From Blattamonas nauphoetae (Eukaryota > Preaxostyla > Oxymonadida): a DNA stretch of 64,000 nt. The translations under genes were made by a program, and so were the position numbers. Below the pieces are notes generated by a model that had not been told where the DNA came from, ran no database searches, and saw only the letters and a program-made list of their open reading frames with translations. This document shows, piece by piece, positions 31,866 to 43,505 of the stretch (position 1 is the first letter of the stretch; the number at the start of each line of letters is the position of its first letter). The stretch is from the NCBI GenBank assembly GCA_033064195.1, contig JARBJD010000096.1, positions 169,733-233,732 on the forward strand. Direction: 5' to 3'.

Positions 31866-34684
31866 ATGGAATCGTCAGAGGATCCTGATTCGTTGCCTGT
31901 GGCCACATATGAGATCCAGGTATGTAATTCTTATAAGTTTTACATCTTTCTTCCAGAACAAAGTCCTCCTCGATCTCATTCGCTATATCAACGAAAATGA
32001 CGCTGTGAAGATCAACTCACACTGGCTGGTTATGAAAGAAGAATACAGTTCTGTAGCAAAATCATCCTCTGATCCAGACTTGCGGAATTCATCCATTTTA
32101 AGCCTTCTCATCTCAGTCATTCCGTTTGATCAACTCTCGTCTTTATTCATTCTTTTTCCCAGAAATCCTGATTACTCTGATTCTCTGGCATCATTGGTCA
32201 ATTGTGCCCGAGTGGTTGCTCGGCCACGTGTGAGTCCCCCTTTTCTTCATCGATCTTCAGTGGAAAACACGAGAAAGTTCATCAATAGTCCAGCCTTTCC
32301 ATTTTGCTTGGAGATTTTGGTCAGAGAAACGCCAGATCTATCTGTTGGAGGATTGTCTGTTGCAATCCTGCAGCTCTTCATTAACTTAAGTCGAGATGGT
32401 AGCTTTTCTTCTTGTTATTCAATATATTCATTTTTCGTCCCTTTATCAACTAGTTCAAGCATGTAACGTCCTTATCTCTCGAAAAGTGCAGCTTCATCTC
32501 ATGAAACTCATTCTGAATTCCGAAGACACCCCGCACGAATCTCTCCTCTCCATCATGGACTTCCTATGCAATTTAACTGTCTCCTTCCCGAACACCGCAC
32601 CTGAGTGTATCTTTTCATCACCGTTTCTTCACTCTTCGTTGTTTCCCTCCGTTTGCAGACACAGTCCAAGACGTCTGGCAACCGTTTATGGTATCATCGT
32701 TACACACGCTGCTTTCGCGATTCCAACCTCATCCCGATCTCTTGCGGTCCTTTACTCCGATTGCCATCAATTTCTTCGCAGCGCAAATCCCCAATTTCGC
32801 TGATGAGAAACAAGCTCTTGTTTCGTTGGTTGTTGGACAGTTAACCGTTCTTGTTGAAGAGACACCATTTCAGACATCGTTTCTGATGATGATTTTTACG
32901 TCGTTGTTGGCGGCATCGATGCAAGATGGTTTGATCTCTTTCTCGTCTCACCAATTTCCTCAGTCACAGATTCAGTGTTCCAAAATGCGTACACAACTGA
33001 CCTTGTGCAACATATCTTCCACATCACCTCATCGATTCTCTCGCATCTGCCCACACTTCCGAGCATCTTCTCGACGTTCGAAGAAGACACGGAGTTCATG
33101 ATGTATATCGAAATTGTGATGAACATGGTGTTCCTTTTGGGTCTGTTAGCCACAAATTCTCTTCCTGGTATGTCAGTCAGCCTCTTGAGCCATCTCCCAT
33201 CAAATCCTCCCTTTCACTTCATCCTCTCATCATCTCCCGAATCATTCTTCTCATCTCCATTTGTCTCATCTCCATATTATTATCTTCATTCAGATGATTT
33301 TGGGATGATGTTTCTCTCATTCGATGGGCTGTCGATTGTTGAACGATGTCTGGAGCTCGTGCCTTACAGTAAATCGTTGGCCGATGAACTAAAGCGACTC
33401 CTTGCAGCCTGCACAATGATTGGTTTGATATTTCTGCAACTGATTGTTCATCTCGATTGCAACCATTCTTTTTTCCCATCATTGTCATCCCTTCGTCCTT
33501 CTTTTGATTTCCCCAATTATTGATGTCTTCATTCCTCTAGACCTCTGCGTGGACACACTATCCGCTTCATCTTTTCAAGAAAATGTTGTGAGATGTCTGC
33601 GAACCTACGCTGAACTGCAACTGACACCCGAACACCATCTTCCGCCAGCCGAAGACCTTCTCTCGCGAGCAAGTGTTCGAGAACAGGCGATAGCCACATT
33701 CATTGTTCTGTTGATGGGTATTATGGTGATCACGAAGCACAGTCTGTTTTTGATACCGTTCGACGTTTCGTCGTTCACTTATTATTTCCGGATTGACTGA
33801 CGTTCTAAACCCAATTTTCCTTTCTTAACATTATTTTCGACTGGATTTTCCATATTTCTCCTTCTTCAGACTCATATGCAAGCTTCGAAACGGATCTCCC
33901 TCCAATCCTTCACAAGGTGCTCGAGGACAACACATCTCTTCTTCTTTTGTCTCTTATCGCCCTTCTTGTCATCCACAGCAATCATCTCTGTCTGTCTCAT
34001 CTGCATTCTTCTCACCATCTCATCAAACATCCTCTCGTTGTTTCAGCCGTCCTCCCTGCCATTCTCACCGACAATACGCTGCAACTATTCTTCGTCGCTC
34101 TGATGAAGTGTTTAGCTCTCCCACTCGACGAGAATTCTGATCACCTGTTCCAACCCATCGTCGACTTTTTGGACCTCGTTTTTCAGCTCCGTATGTTCGA
34201 ATTGTGTCTTGTCACTATTTTTCCCTTCCTTGTCTCGTTCCCCTTCAACTCTTTTTCGTTCATTCTAGCATCGACTGTTGAGATTGCCAAGAATATGATC
34301 GACTTGTCCACGCTTGTCGCTCTTCCCTCTCCGTCGGAAGCGAATTCTCGCGATGTGGTGATTCTCGAGCTGCTCGCTCCAATCGTCGCCTCTTGTCTGC
34401 TTTTCCAACATTTCGTTCTCATTGTCCATCATTTCGTTTCTCTGTCAGTCCGATCACGAGAGTCTCTCTTCTTGTACACCCACCGCATTCTGAACATGGA
34501 TGCCCTCCCGAAAGTGATGAGGATCGCGACGATGATGAACTCGACATTTGGGGAGGACACTGTGGCGAGTGATCTCGTTCTTCGATTGGTTGGTCTGTTC
34601 GGTGTGTCTTCGTTGTGTTCTTTCATCTTTGCGTGTTTCTTCGTTCCAGACCGTCAGTGCCTCGTCGCTCCGTCTCTGGCTTAG
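31866..34684 (+). CDS. Helical-repeat-like protein of unknown function, 10 exons
   Basis: Ten exons join without a phase conflict to 705 codons: 31866-31919, 31957-32398, 32454-32606, 32659-32928, 32964-33167, 33294-33422, 33541-33717, 33870-34190, 34269-34601, 34650-34684. Introns are GT-AG, 35-152 nt. It starts MESSEDPDSLPVATYEIQ and runs through Leu-rich helices (NKVLLDLIRYINEN, LVSLVVGQLTVLVEETPFQ, MFLSFDGLSIVERCLEL, HKVLEDNTSLLLLSLIALL, ILELLAPIVASCLLFQHF) to DRQCLVAPSLA. The pattern is HEAT/ARM-like, but no family name can be given. The last two exons with their intron have been copied to 37.6 and 39.4 kb. Confidence 0.7.
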
Positions 34685-34874
34685 CGATGGAATGGCTGAG
34701 TATGAAGTTAACTCATTTCGCTTGAGATTTTTGGCAATTTCAAGAACTCATCTTTGGCGACGTTTTCAATGAACTATTTGTGCGTTTGTCATTCATCTGG
34801 GTGACTGTGAATGTCGTTCAATTTCGTTGAGTTAATTGACCCATAAAGAGTTCGATTGTTCTGAACCAATCTCA
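34269..34874 (+). repeat. Repeated cassette, copy 1: last two exons plus spacer
   Basis: This segment (end of the helical-repeat gene and the spacer to copy E) recurs nearly unchanged at 37615-38220 and from 39449, and its last 200 bases again at 54173-54396. Each time it leads into a family gene, so exon, spacer and family gene were duplicated together. Confidence 0.8.
34837..34850 (+). promoter_or_regulatory. ACCCATAACG box of copy E (variant)
   Basis: TGACCCATAAAGAG, one base changed from the common box, 24 bases before the ATG at 34875. Confidence 0.55.
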
Positions 34875-35946
34875 ATGAGTGCTTTCGAGTCGACTATGGA
34901 TCCCTGTCCTGAAACTTCTTGTCCTGGTATCTTCTCACTTGTTTTGATGATTTTTAGAGTGTTCTGCTTTCCTAACTTGGGATGGATCAAAACTTGAAAC
35001 TGAATATGAAAATGCACTTCTTTTTCAGTCTCTCGTTGTAAATGTAAAACTACAACCTACACTTGACGACTCTCTTGAAGCTAACGCCGTGAAAATTATT
35101 GAATCTGTGGATCCACGAACACAAAAATCAGCAGATACTTTTCTCAGCAGCCTTGGACGAAACACTGATGAATCTCGAACCAATTTTATACAGTCCATTG
35201 TGGTGCTCATTTCCACACTCAATCAGGTCATCATAAAAGCGTCAATGGAGATACTCAGAAATCTGATCTTCTTCTCCTCAGCTCAAGTCCGAATTTCTCT
35301 TGTCAAAGCTGATCTGGTTCCTCAACTCATCACCACTCTCAATCCACTGTCTCTTTCTTTCGCCGAAGCAGTCAATGTCCACGCCTGTCTATTGACAATC
35401 CTCACCAAATCTGTCTGGCTCGCAACTCCATATGGTCTCCAACAACTCGGAATTAAAGATAAGAAGGAACAACAAGCTGTTCATGAGACGATCTTGACGC
35501 AAGTTCTGGTACCCTCGGAGAAGTATATTAGGCATTTGTGCATGAACCGCTTTTCGATCATCGATGGTGAGCAATCATATTATTTTATGAGTGTTCTCGC
35601 CCGACACCTCGAAATCTCTCCATATTATCAACCCACAATGGATTTTGTCCTTGATATGCCAGTCTTTCTCACGATCCCAAGCAGTCTCACATTCTTCGAA
35701 AATGATACGTCAATCTGGAATATTCTATTCTCAATGCTCGAATTCCAGTGGGAATGGAACAAACATGGCAGAGATGTGCGACAGATGGGGAAAACCATTC
35801 ATCGACTGTTGAGAATGGAGGGCACCGAAGATTCGATTGAGGAAAAGTTGCAAAACGACCAGAACGAATTCGATGGAAGATTGATGGTTGCCAACTCGAT
35901 CGGATGGAACAACTTGCAGGGCATGAACCTTCCTCGATGTTATTAG
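34875..35946 (+). CDS. SPFLNW-family protein, copy E (one 31-nt intron)
   Basis: Exon 1 is 34875-34926 (52 nt), intron 34927-34957 (31 nt, GTATCT...TTTTTAG), exon 2 34958-35946 (989 nt): 346 codons. Without splicing two TGA codons would stop the frame, so the intron is needed. It reads MSAFESTMDPCPETSCP, then ECSAFLTWDGSKLE, LQPTLDDSLEANAVK, HETILTQVLVPSEKYIRHLC, SIIDGEQSYYFM, ISPYYQPTMDFVL, LTIPSSLTFFE, LLRMEGTEDSIEEKL and SIGWNNLQGMNLP. Function unknown; predicted helical. Confidence 0.85.
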
Positions 35947-36090
35947 AAACAGACCAGAGCCAGCGACTCAATCGAACTGTTTCTGACATCTATTGGAACC
36001 GAACACTGTTTATGTGTGCTCTTTGTCGGCTCTGGCATCACCTCATGGTTTCGCCGACCGCTTCAGATTCTCTCTCGCCATTCACCTGGG
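35947..36090 (+). repeat. Conserved 3' flank of copy E
   Basis: Downstream block starting at the TAG, with AGAAACAGAC, CAGCGA, CTTTGTCGGCTCTGGCATC and CATGGTTT motifs, as behind the other family copies. The frame through the stop happens to stay open for about 68 codons, which other copies do not share. Confidence 0.65.
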
Positions 36091-36148
36091 TCACATGAAT
36101 TCCATCACTTGTTCGGTGTGTCTCTGAACAACAGATTCAGTCGTAGAG

Positions 36149-37545
36149 ATGTGGAATGAAGATGAGTGTGACGAACAGACAGTTCATGATACGATGCTTT
36201 CTTCACCGCTTCGCCAACTAAACCCATCATCAACACCAACCTCGTCCTCAACACCAACCACGGGACGATCCTGTCCTTTCAAGCGAGCTGGATGTCTCGC
36301 TGTTCTGGTAAGTTCTTCTAACCCTCGCAACGACATCTCACATCCTCTCCCCACTCCACACTCCTCCACGCACTCTCCCCACCTCTCGTTCATCTCTCCA
36401 ATTGGGGCGTGCCTCTTCTGTCATCGTTTCATCATCCAGATTCTCTCTTGTCACTGTCGTTCGAAGCACTCGCAAAGCTCGCCTCGACTGTCTTCGTCCT
36501 TCGATTCCTTTGACTTGTCGTCGAGTTCCTCGTCCTTCCCTCCTCTCATCCTTCCTCTCCGAACGAAATGGCGTGAAAGAAAGACGAATTAGATGTGGCT
36601 GGGTGCATCTGCCTCCCTCTCCCCTCTCTCCTCCACGCGCATACCGACTCACACTCCTTTCTTCTTCTCGTCTGATTCTGTCCACGTTTCAGAATTCCAT
36701 GCTAGCTCCTCGGAGTATCTTGGACGAGACAAGAAGACTTTGGCAGTTTGGATGGTTGTGTGCCAGTTCTCTCCATTGATGCGAAAACACAGAAGAACTC
36801 CACGACCGCACACTAGCATTCCAGATCTTCGCAAAGCCTCGTCGCCACTGATTGTTGGACACACTCTCGCTGTCTCGACATATCGTGGATGACTCCGAAA
36901 GGGACACTCGTGTCGAGTTGTGGAAGGGAGGAATGGAAGGGATCCCCAAAACAACAACGCAGACCCACTCCCATTTCCGCGTCTGTCTTGTCTTTGTGCT
37001 TCTGCGTGGCTTGCGTGTTCCTTCGTTGTTCGTCAAGTTTGTGAAGCCATGTCCCGATTCTGTGCCAGTGACAGCCCTTCCATGCATCTCGTTCTTGTTC
37101 AGCTGGCGACATCCAAACAAGCATTCGCTGATTCTCTGGTAGATAATTCGGTTTCGTCTCTCAAACAGATCACCATCTTCATTTCGGGTGATCTCATCGT
37201 CTTCATCTTCGGCGTGGCTCGCTCATCCCACACGCCCTCCCCACTCCTCACTCATCCATCTTTGTTTCTCACTGCTTCGTCCTCATCTTCATCTCTCCTC
37301 CTTCCCAGCTCCCACTCTCTCACTCCTCCTCCACTTCTCAGACGGATGGGATCGCACTCCACTACTCTGCTCTCTCGTTTCCGGACATGTTTGTGACCAT
37401 CGACAAGGCTGATCTGAAAGCTGGGCTGGTCACCTCCGAAGAGAGTGTGCTGGAGCGTATTGATAATCAGTCGAGTCGCGACATGGCATCAGCCTTCAGT
37501 GAATGGGACGAGGACAGAACGAACTCTCGTTTGGATTGATTAGCT
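36149..37545 (+). pseudogene. Probable decayed multi-exon gene
   Basis: Opens with MWNEDECDEQTVHDTML at 36149, a start also present at 53838 (MWIEDECDEQTIHDTML). Further coding-looking pieces: TNHGTILSFQASWMSRCS, a well-formed intron (about 36309-36439), SLLSLSFEALAKLASTVFV, MHLVLVQLATSKQAFADSL near 37080, and an exon after a CTTCTCAG acceptor near 37340 reading TDGIALHYSALSFPDMFV and VTSEESVLERIDNQSS, ending in a TGA at 37538. The pieces are in different frames and I could not join them all; a base-level shift is visible right after the start. Product not recognised. Confidence 0.4.
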
Positions 37546-37614
37546 ATGTTCAATCGCTGGTGCGTGGTCAAGTGTGGACAAATCGCTCCCACTTCTCGAA
37601 TTTTGGTCATTCCA

Positions 37615-38220
37615 ACGTCGACCGTGGATATCGCCAAGAATTCAATCGACTTGTCCACGCTTGTCGCTCTTCCCTCTCCGTCGGAAGCGAATTCTCGCGA
37701 TGTGGTGATTCTCGAGCTGCTCGCTCCAATCGTCGCCTCTTGTCTGCTTTTCCAACATTTCGTTCTCATTGTCCATCATTTCGTTTCTCTGTCAGTCCGA
37801 TCACGAGAGTCTCTCTTCTTGTACACCCACCGCATTCTGAACATGGATGCCCTCCCGAAAGTGATGAGGATCGCGACGATGATGAACTCGACATTTGGGG
37901 AGGACACTGTGGCGAGTGATCTCGTTCTTCGATTGGTTGGTCTGTTCGGTGTGTCTTCGTTGTGTTCTTTCATCTTTGCGTGTTTCTTCGTTCCAGACCG
38001 TCAGTGCCTCGTCGCTCCGCTCTGGCTTAGCGATGGAATGGCTGAGTGTGAAGTTAACTCATTTCGCTTGAGATTTTTGGCAATTTCAAGAACTCATCTT
38101 TGATGGCGTTTTCATTGAACTATTTGTGCGTTCGTCATTCATCTGGGTGACTTTGAATTCCTTTCAGTTTCATTGATTGGATCCACCCATGACGAGTTCG
38201 ATTGGTCTGAACCAATCTCA
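37615..38220 (+). pseudogene. Repeated cassette, copy 2: copied last exons of the helical-repeat gene
   Basis: Near-identical to 34280-34874, including the 48-nt last intron, so the copy was made at DNA level. The earlier eight exons are absent here. A one-base loss just before the end (CCGCTCTGG versus CCGTCTCTGG) shifts the frame at the copied stop. Upstream sequence before about 37615 is unrelated. Best read as a truncated duplicate. Confidence 0.75.
38185..38196 (+). promoter_or_regulatory. ACCCATAACG box of copy F (variant)
   Basis: ACCCATGACGAG, 24 bases before the ATG at 38221; one base changed from the common box. Confidence 0.55.
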
Positions 38221-39292
38221 ATGAGTGCTTTAGAGTCGAATGTTGATGACTGTCATGAACCTGCTTCCTCCGGTATCTTCTCACTTGTTTTCACGATTTT
38301 TAGAGTGTTCTGCTTTCCTAAATTGGGATGAGAATGAACTTAAAACTGAACATGAACAGGCGATTATATTTCGGTCCCTCGTTGCAACTGTGAAACTACA
38401 ACCTACACTTGATGTGTCTCTGGAAGATAAAGCAGTGAAATTTCTCAAATATGTGGAACCAAGAAGTCCAAAATCAGCCGATACTTTTCTCAGCAGCCTT
38501 GGACGAGACACTGATGAATCTTCGGCAAACTTTGTGCAATCCATTGGGGTGCTCATTTCTACACCCAGTCAGGTCATCATCAAAGCGTCAATGGAGATGC
38601 TCGAACATCTGATCTTCGACGTACCTCCCAAAGTCCAAATTTCCCTTGTCAAAGCCAATCTGATTCCTCAACTCATCACCACTCTCAATCCACAGTCTCT
38701 TTCATTCACTGAATCAGCCGATATCCACACCTATCTCGTTGGTTTCATCGCCAGAACTGTTAAGCTCGCAACTCAATTTAATCTCAACCAACTCACAATT
38801 GAAGATGCCTACGAGCCACAATCTGTTCCCGAGACCGTTTTGAAGCAAGTTCTTGTTCCTTCTGGGCCATATATTTGGCATTTGTGTGTGAACCGCCTTT
38901 CGATCATCGATGGACACCCATCCGAGCGTTTTCTGGAGCTCCTCGCCCATCTCCTCCAAATATCTCCATATTATCAACCGACAATGGATTTTGTTCTTCA
39001 TATGCGAGTCTTGCTCACGATACCAAGTTGCCTCACAATTTTCGAATCTGAGAGCTCAAACTGGGCTTTTCTGGGTGTCGCGATCGGTGCCCTGTGGATC
39101 TGGAAAATCAAAAGCGGAGAAGTGCGGCAGAGGTGGAAGACAATGTATCAAATGTTGAGAATGGAGGGCTTCGACGATGTGATTGACGAAAAGCTGCGAA
39201 ACGACAAAAATGCACACTTCGGAAGCTGGATTGTTGCAACTTCGATCCAATGGAACAATTTGGTGGGCATGAACATACCACAGCGCAGATAG
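38221..39292 (+). CDS. SPFLNW-family protein, copy F (one 31-nt intron)
   Basis: Exon 1 38221-38272 (52 nt), intron 38273-38303 (31 nt), exon 2 38304-39292 (989 nt): 346 codons, the same lengths as copies E and H. Starts MSALESNVDDCHEPASS, then ECSAFLNWDENELK, FRSLVATVKLQPTLDVSLE, ETVLKQVLVPSGPYIWHLC, SIIDGHPSERF, ISPYYQPTMDFVL, LTIPSCLTIFE, MLRMEGFDDVIDEKL and SIQWNNLVGMNIP. An unspliced reading from a later ATG (38240) stays open through the intron but is less likely, because the upstream ATG sits at the family's fixed distance from the box. Function unknown. Confidence 0.85.
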
Positions 39293-39448
39293 AAACAGAA
39301 ATGAATCAGCGAACATTTCGAACAGTGAAATTCTTCTTGAAAGGTTTCAAAGTACTATAGATGGTTCCCGTTTTGTATTTTTTCTCTATTTATTACATAT
39401 CATTTCACTATGATGGAAATGGGGTTCGTTTCGATATGGAGGTTCGAT

Positions 39449-39960
39449 CTTGTCGCTCTTCTCTCTCCGTCGGAAGCAAATTCTCGCGATGTGGTGATTC
39501 TCGAGCTGCTCGCTCCAATTGTCGCCTCTTGTCTGCTTTTCCAACATTTCGTTCTCATTGTCCATCATTTCGTTTCTCTGTCAGTCCGATCACGAGAGTC
39601 TCTCTTCTTGTACACCCACCGCATTCTGAACATGGATGCCCTCCCGAAAGTGATGAGGATCGCGACGATGATGAACTCGACATTTGGGGAGGACACTGTG
39701 GCGAGTGATCTCGTTCTTCGATTGGTTGGTCTGTTCGGTGTGTCTTCGTTGTGTTCTTTCATCTTTGCGTGTTTCTTCGTTCCAGACCGTCAGTGCCTCG
39801 TCGCTCCGTCTCTGGCTTAGCGATGGAATGGCTGAGTGTGAAGTTAACTCATTTCGCTTGAGATTTTTGGCAATTTCAAGAACTCATCTTTGATAGCCTT
39901 TTCAATGAACTCGCCGTGCGTTCGTCATTCATCGGTATTAATGTGATTGCCTTTTGTTTC
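39449..39960 (+). pseudogene. Repeated cassette, copy 3: copied last exons of the helical-repeat gene
   Basis: From CTTGTCGCTCTT at 39449 the sequence follows 34315 onward, again with the 48-nt intron, through the stop (39819) into the spacer. It keeps the original CCGTCTCTGG end. It lacks all upstream exons, so it is a truncated duplicate leading into family copy G. Confidence 0.75.
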
Positions 39961-39972
39961 CCACTTGTTTTT

Positions 39973-39984
39973 AACCCATAACGA
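39973..39984 (+). promoter_or_regulatory. ACCCATAACG box of copy G
   Basis: AACCCATAACGA, 26 bases before the position where the family start codon would be (40011). Confidence 0.55.
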
Positions 39985-40010
39985 AACATTGTTTCGCTGA
40001 ATCCAAAAGA

Positions 40011-40745
40011 ATAACTGAGATTGACAATAAAACAGACACATCATCAAATACTGTCCACTCTGGTTTGTCTTCACAATGCCTGTCACATTTTCCAGACTGT
40101 TCTCCGTTCCTGAATTGGGAAGGTGACAGTTATGTGTCTTATGGCAAAAGAGCCGTTTTCTTTCGATCTCTCGTTGCCGCTTTGAAGTCGTACCCTGCAC
40201 TTGACGACTCTCTTGAAGCTAACGCCGTGAAATTTCTCGAATATGTGACTCCGTATACTTGTGAAGATGCAAATGATTTTCTCAGCAGCCTTGGACGAAA
40301 CACTGATGAATCATCGGCAAACTTTGTGCAATCCATTGTGGTGCTCATTTCTACACCCAGTCAGGTCATCACCAAAGCGTCAATGGAGATGCTCGAACAT
40401 CTGATGTTCTATTCTCTTCCCAAAGTCCGAATTTCCCTTGTCAAAGCTGATCTTATCCCTCAACTCGTCACCACTCTCAATCCACAGTCTCTTTCCTTCA
40501 CTGAAACAGCCGATATCCACACCTATCTCGTTGATTTCATCTCCAGAACTGTTAGGCTCGCATCTCAATTTAATCTCAACCAACTCACAATTGAAGATGC
40601 CTACGAGCCACAAACTGTTCACGAAACAGTTCTGAGACAAGTTTTCGCACCTTCGGAGAAGTATATATGGCATTTATGCGTGAACCGCTTTTCGATCGTC
40701 GACGGTGAGCTATCCTTTTATGTTAGTGATCTCCTTGTCCAAATC
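40011..40745 (+). pseudogene. SPFLNW-family copy G, truncated, start codon changed
   Basis: At the family start position the sequence has ATA, not ATG (ATA ACT GAG ATT GAC AAT, against ATG ACT GAG ATT GAC AAT in copy C), and no in-frame ATG replaces it before the intron. Exon 1 equivalent 40011-40062 (52 nt), intron 40063-40095 (33 nt), then DCSPFLNWEGDSY, LKSYPALDDSLEANAVK, HETVLRQVFAPSEKYIWHLC and SIVDGELSFYV. Homology stops at about 40740, where an unrelated sequence begins in frame; the last 120 residues of the family are missing. Likely non-functional as a family member. Confidence 0.75.
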
Positions 40746-42665
40746 CAACACTCCGAAGGACATACCTCCGCGCTCGTCTCCTTATTCCTCTCCCCCACCA
40801 CGCTGGAGGAGAAGACACCAAAGCCGAGGAGGAGAGCACGACAACTCACCAAACCAACAAAAGCCGGCCTCAAGTCGCTCTACGCCAAACAGATCGAGCC
40901 CGCATCAGATCCTTACCTCCCGCTTGTCCGGTCGTCCGGTCAGTCTTTGCCATCGAAGACGATGAAGTTGAGGGAGGAAGACATCAGGCAGCGCAAACTG
41001 GACGAATTGCTCCGCGCGGTGGAATTGGACGAGTCTGGTGAGTAAGAAAGCAAGTACACAACCGATTCAACACCAAAACAAACAGAAGATCTTCAACAAG
41101 ATCAGGGGGAGTCTGATAAGGATGATGAGGTCAAGGAGCCCATCCCGATCGTTCTGCAAGACATCGTCTCAAACATCCTCCATTTGCAAACGGCTCAACC
41201 CGACCAGACTGCCCTCCAGCGCCAGAAACGGAAGAGAGAGCGTCGGCTGAGAAACGAGCTGCACACGATCTTCAAAGAGGAGGAGGAGCTGTCCACGTCG
41301 GAAGAGGAACAGCGGAGGCTCGCTGCTCTGAAGAAGGACGACGACGGGCTTCTCAACTACAACCTTCCCAGCGAACACCCCAGCCATCGACCAACGCCCG
41401 TTCCAAGCCCACTCAACCTCAGAGTGATGGGACTCGACGCAATCTCCGTCCATCCCTCCAGCCAACTCGCCCTGTCCGAGTATCTCCTCAACCAGCACAA
41501 CGCATTCAAGCCTCAGTTTACTGTCGACAGACTCCTTTCAGAACTCAGACACGCCAGCCGCTCCACTTCCGCTTTCTTCTTCTCGCGAGTCGGCCCGCTC
41601 TTCACTCACTTCTTCCCCAAACATCGACTCACACTCTCTCAGCAGATCCAACGCGATTGCATCAGATCTGAGAAGCCCAACAGACGAGGCCCTCACAATG
41701 CAAAGACGATTGTGAAGAGGAGTGCGGAGGAGACAGAGTCGATGAACGATACTGCGTCACTTCACAAAAATGATCCAAAAAGAAGACATCCAACTCCTCA
41801 TCTGGGTGGTCATCCTGCACTGGCTTGTCTTCGCGCGGCACCAACACAAGGAGGAGTTCACAGGCAGAGACAACAGCCAGATGCTGGACGAAAAGGTCGA
41901 GACTGCTCCGTCTGAAGATGAGAAGCCGAAATCGAAAGCATCTGCAAAACTGTCCAAGTCACCCGCGAAGGAAAAGAAAGGAAAGGAAGAGTAGCCGAGT
42001 AAAGACATAAAACCTGCCGAAGAGCCACACGAAACCGAAAGGTCGACTGTCCATCAGGTTGTCCTCCAGACCTTCCTGAACGATCTCATCGACACTGTCG
42101 TTCAGCGATGTTCCGCCGACACCTCACCCCCACCACAGGAACACTCCATTCCTCACGTCAAGCCAGCCAAAGCTGTTCGGGACGAGACTGTTCGTTCACC
42201 TCTCCAACCACTCTGCTGTCTTCCGACTCACCGCCGTCAAACCATTCGCCCTCACCTCCATCTTCAACCCCCATCGATTCCAATCTCTCTTCCTCTTCCA
42301 CACGCCATCTCCATTCTGTGGCATTCCTCGAGTCTTTGTCTCCCTCCCCTTCGTCGATGCATTTGGCTGCATCATCTTTGATGTCGAGCGGAGACGTCGC
42401 CGCAATTATCAGAGCGAAGAACAACCCCAGCCAGCGACAGACAAAGCCCCGAAAAAGAGAAAGCTCGACGTGTTCGACCTCATATTCAACAAAGTCCGGA
42501 AGCAAAAGGGGATGGAGGCAGATTCTGAAACAGACGACGAGATGACCGTGTGCGGGATCGACTGGGTGCCCAACATCAAAAAGTGGGATAAAGAAAGCAG
42601 CCACGGAGGAGGTTGTTGAAGTGCAGCAGACAGAAAAGACAGAACAGCCAAAGGAAGAAGAGATC
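40746..42665 (+). CDS. Uncertain Lys/Glu-rich coding region, frames not fully joined
   Basis: A host gene whose 5' end was probably cut off by the junction with copy G. Pieces: KPRRRARQLTKPTKAGLKSL and REEDIRQRKLDELLRAVELD (to about 41037), a 46-nt intron (GTGAGT...AACAG), VLQDIVSNILHLQTAQ, RKRERRLRNELHTIFKEEEE, LNYNLPSEHPSH, FTVDRLLSELRHASRSTSAF, SQQIQRDCIRSEK; a possible second intron near 41721-41782, then KDIQLLIWVVILHWLVFARH. The frame meets TAG at 41992 and reads on as PSKDIKPAEEPHETERS and VLQTFLNDLIDTVVQRCS. A last piece reads RKLDVFDLIFNKVRKQKG and VCGIDWVPNIKKWDKE (to about 42590). Product not recognised; decayed or mis-spliced in my reading. Confidence 0.45.
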
Positions 42666-42669
42666 ATAA

Positions 42670-43110
42670 CTACGTGTCCATTATTCAACCTTTTTACCAT
42701 TTTCCGACTCTTCCACTTCGTAAATTGACTTCATGTGAATTGAAAATCCGTTGGATACACGACTGTTTCACAAGAGGGCATATCTGTGACGGACAGGTAG
42801 GATCGAACCCATTGATCGTACTTTTTCTCTATGAACTCCAAGAACAGATATTTGGAAGTTCTTTCTTATTGAATCTGATTTAAGTATCACGAATAGAGTC
42901 ATTTCTGTGTCTGATTCCTGGTTTCTATCACACATCATGTCAATAACTCATTTCACTGTTTCACCTGAAAACACTTCGGAGAAATGGTACATTCCGATTA
43001 TGGGTTCCGATATTTCTCCGGTCGGTGACCGTCTGTACTTTTCGATAAAAACTGACCGGTCAGTGACGGTCAGACAAGCCGACTTTTGAAACATGAAACA
43101 ATAAAATGAT
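42670..43110. other. Intergenic stretch without recognised gene
   Basis: Short frames only. Contains partly palindromic GACCGGTCAGTGACGGTCAG near 43055, of unknown meaning. Confidence 0.4.
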
Positions 43111-43505
43111 GTGTTGCAACAATCATTCGAAACAATCTTGAAAAGGACAACATTAAACAGTAAGGAAGATGCAATCGACGTTAATCTCTCGCAGAGTCAG
43201 CCGGTTCTGAAGAAAAAGGAAGCTGAGCGAACTCTTCTCTCCGCATCCGAGCATTGTCTCTTCCATTCCATCCACTCTGCCCACCATCGGCCTCAAACAG
43301 AGTTTCCCTGAGATTGTTGAGGGAGGCATTTTATGTGGGCGTGGCTTCACTTAATCGTGAACGGATTGTACGAAACACTACCATTCCTGTGTTGAAAGCA
43401 GTTGTCGAAGCTGCCCATAGATTGACTGAAGAGACGTCGCAGGGTTGTTCGGATCATTGTCTAATCTCAATGATTCGTTGGAGACACCAAAAAACATTCT
43501 GGTGA
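43111..43505 (+). other. Possible exons of an unknown gene
   Basis: One frame reads TLNSKEDAIDVNLSQSQPVL and KKKEAERTLLSASEH; an overlapping frame reads LREAFYVGVASLNRERIV and TTIPVLKAVVEAAHRLTEE. Both look coding and may be successive exons, but I found no clean splice pair. Not recognised. Confidence 0.3.

Noticed and set aside
38240-38303. Unspliced N-terminus of copy F (LLPPVSSHLFSRF) and the similar reading in copy H
   Set aside because: It is the translation of the 31-nt intron in another frame; the upstream ATG at fixed distance from the box and the stops in copy E favour splicing.
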